The notes beneath the pieces are model-generated. The model was not told where the DNA came from. It did no database searches and was given only the letters and a program-made list of their open reading frames with translations. This document shows, in pieces, positions 62,280-64,000 of a stretch of DNA of 64,000 nucleotides. Within the stretch, counting starts at the first letter, position 1; the number at the start of each line of letters is the position of its first letter. Origin of the DNA: an uncultured Eubacteriales bacterium (GTDB taxonomy: Bacteria; Bacillota; Clostridia; Peptostreptococcales; Anaerovoracaceae); the NCBI GenBank assembly GCA_910583765.1, contig CAJTYS010000014.1, forward strand, positions 18,783 to 82,782, read 5' to 3'. The translations under genes and the position numbers were made by a program.

Positions 62280-62292
62280 GTTCTTTCCTCCC

Positions 62293-63348
62293 TTACTCAA
62301 ATGCCACGCATGTCATGGACTGGTTCACAAACTGGTTGTTGTAATGCTCCCCATATCCTACTAGACCCACATGGTTGCCTAAGGCGCTCATTTCACGCAG
62401 ATAATCGTCCATGTAATGATTGTCGCTGAATAACAGATACCGGAACAAACAGTTTACGGAAAATACCGCGGAAAGCTTTGGAAAGTCCTTCTGAATGGTC
62501 TGAATGGTGTCTTTAACAATGGCCTGATAATCGCCAAGCTCCAGCATGATCAGCACATCCGAGTCATTCACTTGCCTAAAACAGGTCAATGCGTTTCCGC
62601 TGACTTCTTTGATGGAGATGATGCACGTATCGTCCCCATTGATTTTTCCAAATGGATTTTTGAAGGTCTGCGTTTGTATTTCCTGTTCTGTCACATGGAG
62701 GATATCCTGATAGACCTGTTTCGCCGGCCTTCCATTGAGCTGTCCAATCATATAATTGGCCCGATCCGTCTTAGAGGCGATGAAACGATAGTTTTCTTTC
62801 TGATGATAAATGTTTTCTTTATAAGCCTTTATTCTGCCATTGTTGTTTTTGATCAGCGCATAAGCCACTGCGTCCTGATAAATTCTGCCGTTCGCGGACA
62901 CTCTTCCGCCATCGCCCGTTCCGCCTACCAGGGAGATGTTCTTGTGCTTCAGCGCACTGAAAATCGTAGTTAAGGCGCATGCGTCATTGCCTGTGCAAAA
63001 ATCAATGCATACCGTGTTATCTTTAGAACTGTTGATGGTATGTATGTCCTCCTCCAGCCGCTGGATATATTTTACCGGCATGACGGAGACTTCTTCCAAT
63101 ACATTAGCAGTGACAGTGACACCATCATAAAAGGCTACCACGCCCACGCCTTTTTCCACGACTTTTGTGTCATAGCTCATTCCAATGCATCCAATGCTTG
63201 GAACCTGGGGATAAAGATCTTCTAATTCTTTTACATGCCTTTCAAATTGGTCACCGTTGGACAGCAGCATGATCAGCTGAGGGTCACGCAGCCCCCGGAC
63301 TGCTTCCTGCAGGTTTCCGCTCTGGCTCTTGCCAAAAAACTGTTTCAA
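62293..63348 (-). CDS. FIST-domain sensor protein
   Basis: A 351-residue FIST_N + FIST_C protein ('SIGCIGMSYDTKVVEKGVGVVAF' near 51, 'LVGGTGDGGRVS...RIYQDAVAYALI' near 140, C-terminal 'LFRYLLFSDNHYMDDYLREMSALGNHVGLVGYGEHYNNQFVNQSMTCVAFE'). FIST domains are thought to sense small molecules such as amino acids. No membrane segment. The start is TTG (63346-63348), with AGAGG about 9 nt upstream. It is the first gene of a pair with the soluble chemoreceptor. Confidence 0.88.
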   Translation of the reverse strand: MKQFFGKSQSGNLQEAVRGLRDPQLIMLLSNGDQFERHVKELEDLYPQVPSIGCIGMSYDTKVVEKGVGVVAFYDGVTVTANVLEEVSVMPVKYIQRLEEDIHTINSSKDNTVCIDFCTGNDACALTTIFSALKHKNISLVGGTGDGGRVSANGRIYQDAVAYALIKNNNGRIKAYKENIYHQKENYRFIASKTDRANYMIGQLNGRPAKQVYQDILHVTEQEIQTQTFKNPFGKINGDDTCIISIKEVSGNALTCFRQVNDSDVLIMLELGDYQAIVKDTIQTIQKDFPKLSAVFSVNCLFRYLLFSDNHYMDDYLREMSALGNHVGLVGYGEHYNNQFVNQSMTCVAFE

Positions 63349-63402
63349 AATGTTGTCCTCTCTTCCTTATCACGGATTTTTCTTTTATTCAATCTACATG
63401 CT

Positions 63403-63432
63403 ATTATACTTCATGGTAAGTTAGGCGGTCAA
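63403..63432 (-). promoter_or_regulatory. Promoter of the FIST-chemoreceptor operon
   Basis: TTGACC (63427-63432), 18-nt spacer, TATAAT (63403-63408) on the minus strand, about 50 bp before the TTG start. Confidence 0.65.
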
Positions 63433-63633
63433 CGGGTTTTCTGCCATTTTTTACGTGAATTCCAAGTTATCCAACGTAAGTCCTCATCGACCTCCTTCCC
63501 CTGTTTCTGACTGGTTTTCGCGACTCCAAATGGCAAACGGAATTTTTCATATTTTTTTGCTCTTGAGCGATTTTTTCCTTTTCTTTTAGCAACAGCTATG
63601 CTATAATAGTTCTGTTGGAAAAATTTATCCCGT

Positions 63634-63709
63634 GGGGGATTAGCTCAGCTGGGAGAGCGCGTGGTTCGCAATCACGAGGTCAGGGGTTCGATCCCCCTAT
63701 TCTCCACCA
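63634..63709 (+). tRNA. tRNA-Ala (anticodon CGC)
   Basis: A 76-nt cloverleaf with encoded CCA. The acceptor stem is GGGGGAT/ATTCTCC with a G3-U70 pair, the identity mark of tRNA-Ala. The anticodon loop TTCGCAA gives CGC, reading GCG. The T arm AGGGG-TTCGATC-CCCCT is perfect. A TATAAT at 63602-63607 precedes it. No integration scar was seen at its 3' end. Confidence 0.96.
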
Positions 63710-63717
63710 AATACGAA

Positions 63718-63752
63718 ATGAGTTGTCACATTTGATGTGGCGGCTCATTTTT
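63718..63752 (+). terminator. Terminator of the tRNA gene
   Basis: 14-bp stem ATGAGTTGTCACAT / ATGTGGCGGCTCAT with three G-U pairs and a 3-nt loop, followed by TTTTTC. It starts 9 nt after the CCA. Confidence 0.85.
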
Positions 63753-63840
63753 CACTTTAAAGCCTAGGCATTACGCGATGCGCGGTCTTTCCTCATCTTG
63801 CGTACCGATGCCTTCTGTTTTTCTCTGGACAAAGCAAAAC

Positions 63841-63861
63841 AGGGCGCTGTGCGAGCACCCT
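63841..63861 (-). terminator. Terminator of the leftward gene at the right edge
   Basis: Minus-strand stem AGGGTGCT / AGCGCCCT (one U-G pair, 5-nt loop) followed by GTTTTGCTTT, about 80 bp below the stop at 63942. Confidence 0.65.
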
Positions 63862-63941
63862 ATCCTGCTTTACTTTATTTACTTATTAACTCCTTATTTA
63901 AAGAGAAAATAACGTATGTATCTGTTTTTCTCTAACAGCTC

Positions 63942-64000
63942 TTAGGCTTCCATGGCTTTGAGAGCCGCCTCTTTTTCCGCCTCTCGTTCTTCCAAGATCT
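63942..64000 (-). CDS. C-terminal end of an unidentified gene
   Basis: Only the last 19 codons are in the window, ending 'ILEEREAEKEAALKAMEA' then TAA. The charged Glu/Ala-rich helix is not diagnostic of a family. The terminator downstream supports a real gene end. Confidence 0.5.
   Translation of the reverse strand, partial: ILEEREAEKEAALKAMEA

Noticed and set aside
63634..63709. tRNA gene as an integration site
   Set aside because: No integrase or direct repeat of the tRNA 3' end was found in the flanks inside the window.

Overview
The window looks like chromosomal DNA of a low-to-mid-GC, Gram-positive, anaerobic Clostridia-type Firmicute. The evidence is strong AGGAGG ribosome-binding sites throughout, a probable GerA-type germination protein cut by the left edge, pyruvate carboxylase, a PBP5/DacF-type carboxypeptidase, SH3b cell-wall hydrolases, BceAB-type sensing modules, an agr-type peptide signalling locus, a FeoA-FeoB fusion and a Firmicute-style iol operon. 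Genus and species cannot be named from the sequence alone.

Layout. 1-8.7 kb holds core genes: a DUF4340 protein, pyruvate carboxylase, MscS and TypA/BipA, plus a small Amidase_3 enzyme. 8.7-10.2 kb is a toxin-antitoxin pair, an MqsR-like toxin with an MqsA-zinc-finger/HTH/Panacea antitoxin, driven by a consensus promoter buried in a perfect 19-bp-arm palindrome. 10.4-13 kb carries a lipoprotein nuclease operon and an M29 aminopeptidase. 13-18.1 kb is a complete four-gene response regulator, histidine kinase, ABC ATPase and FtsX permease module. 18.4-22.6 kb is envelope biology: a cohesin-domain anchored protein, an SH3b glucosaminidase, a DUF3343 protein and a DacF carboxypeptidase. 22.7-27.2 kb is accessory: an AAA/DUF4143 ATPase, a decayed IS3-family element and an AbiEi/AbiEii pair. 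27.2-30.8 kb is one large BspA-like leucine-rich-repeat surface protein.

30.8-34.9 kb is an agr quorum-sensing locus with an unusual layout (agrA leftward, agrB-agrD rightward, agrC convergent behind an XRE gene). Its peptide precursor appears to have Ser where the thiolactone Cys is expected. Next to it lies an 865-bp gene-poor stretch with several RNA-like structures. 35.2-42.4 kb has an ABC exporter, an ArsR-type regulator, FeoAB with a DtxR-like operator, a chemoreceptor without an extracellular sensor, and an XRE regulator. 42.4-47.1 kb is a second four-gene Bce-type module with a strong hairpin between the signalling and transporter genes. 47.4-49.1 kb has another AAA/DUF4143 ATPase and the scar of an IS256-family transposase.

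49.4-61.1 kb is a myo-inositol catabolic operon, all leftward: lacI-type regulator, iolG, iolI, a GPH-family symporter fused to a cytidylate-kinase-like domain, iolH, iolJ, iolE, iolC, iolD, iolB. The regulator gene and the iolG promoter share a near-identical operator, so the LacI protein is very likely the cluster's local repressor. The genes take inositol to DHAP and malonic semialdehyde; no iolA is present here. 61.3-63.4 kb is a soluble chemoreceptor with a FIST sensor protein. The window ends with tRNA-Ala(CGC) and the 3' tail of an unidentified leftward gene.
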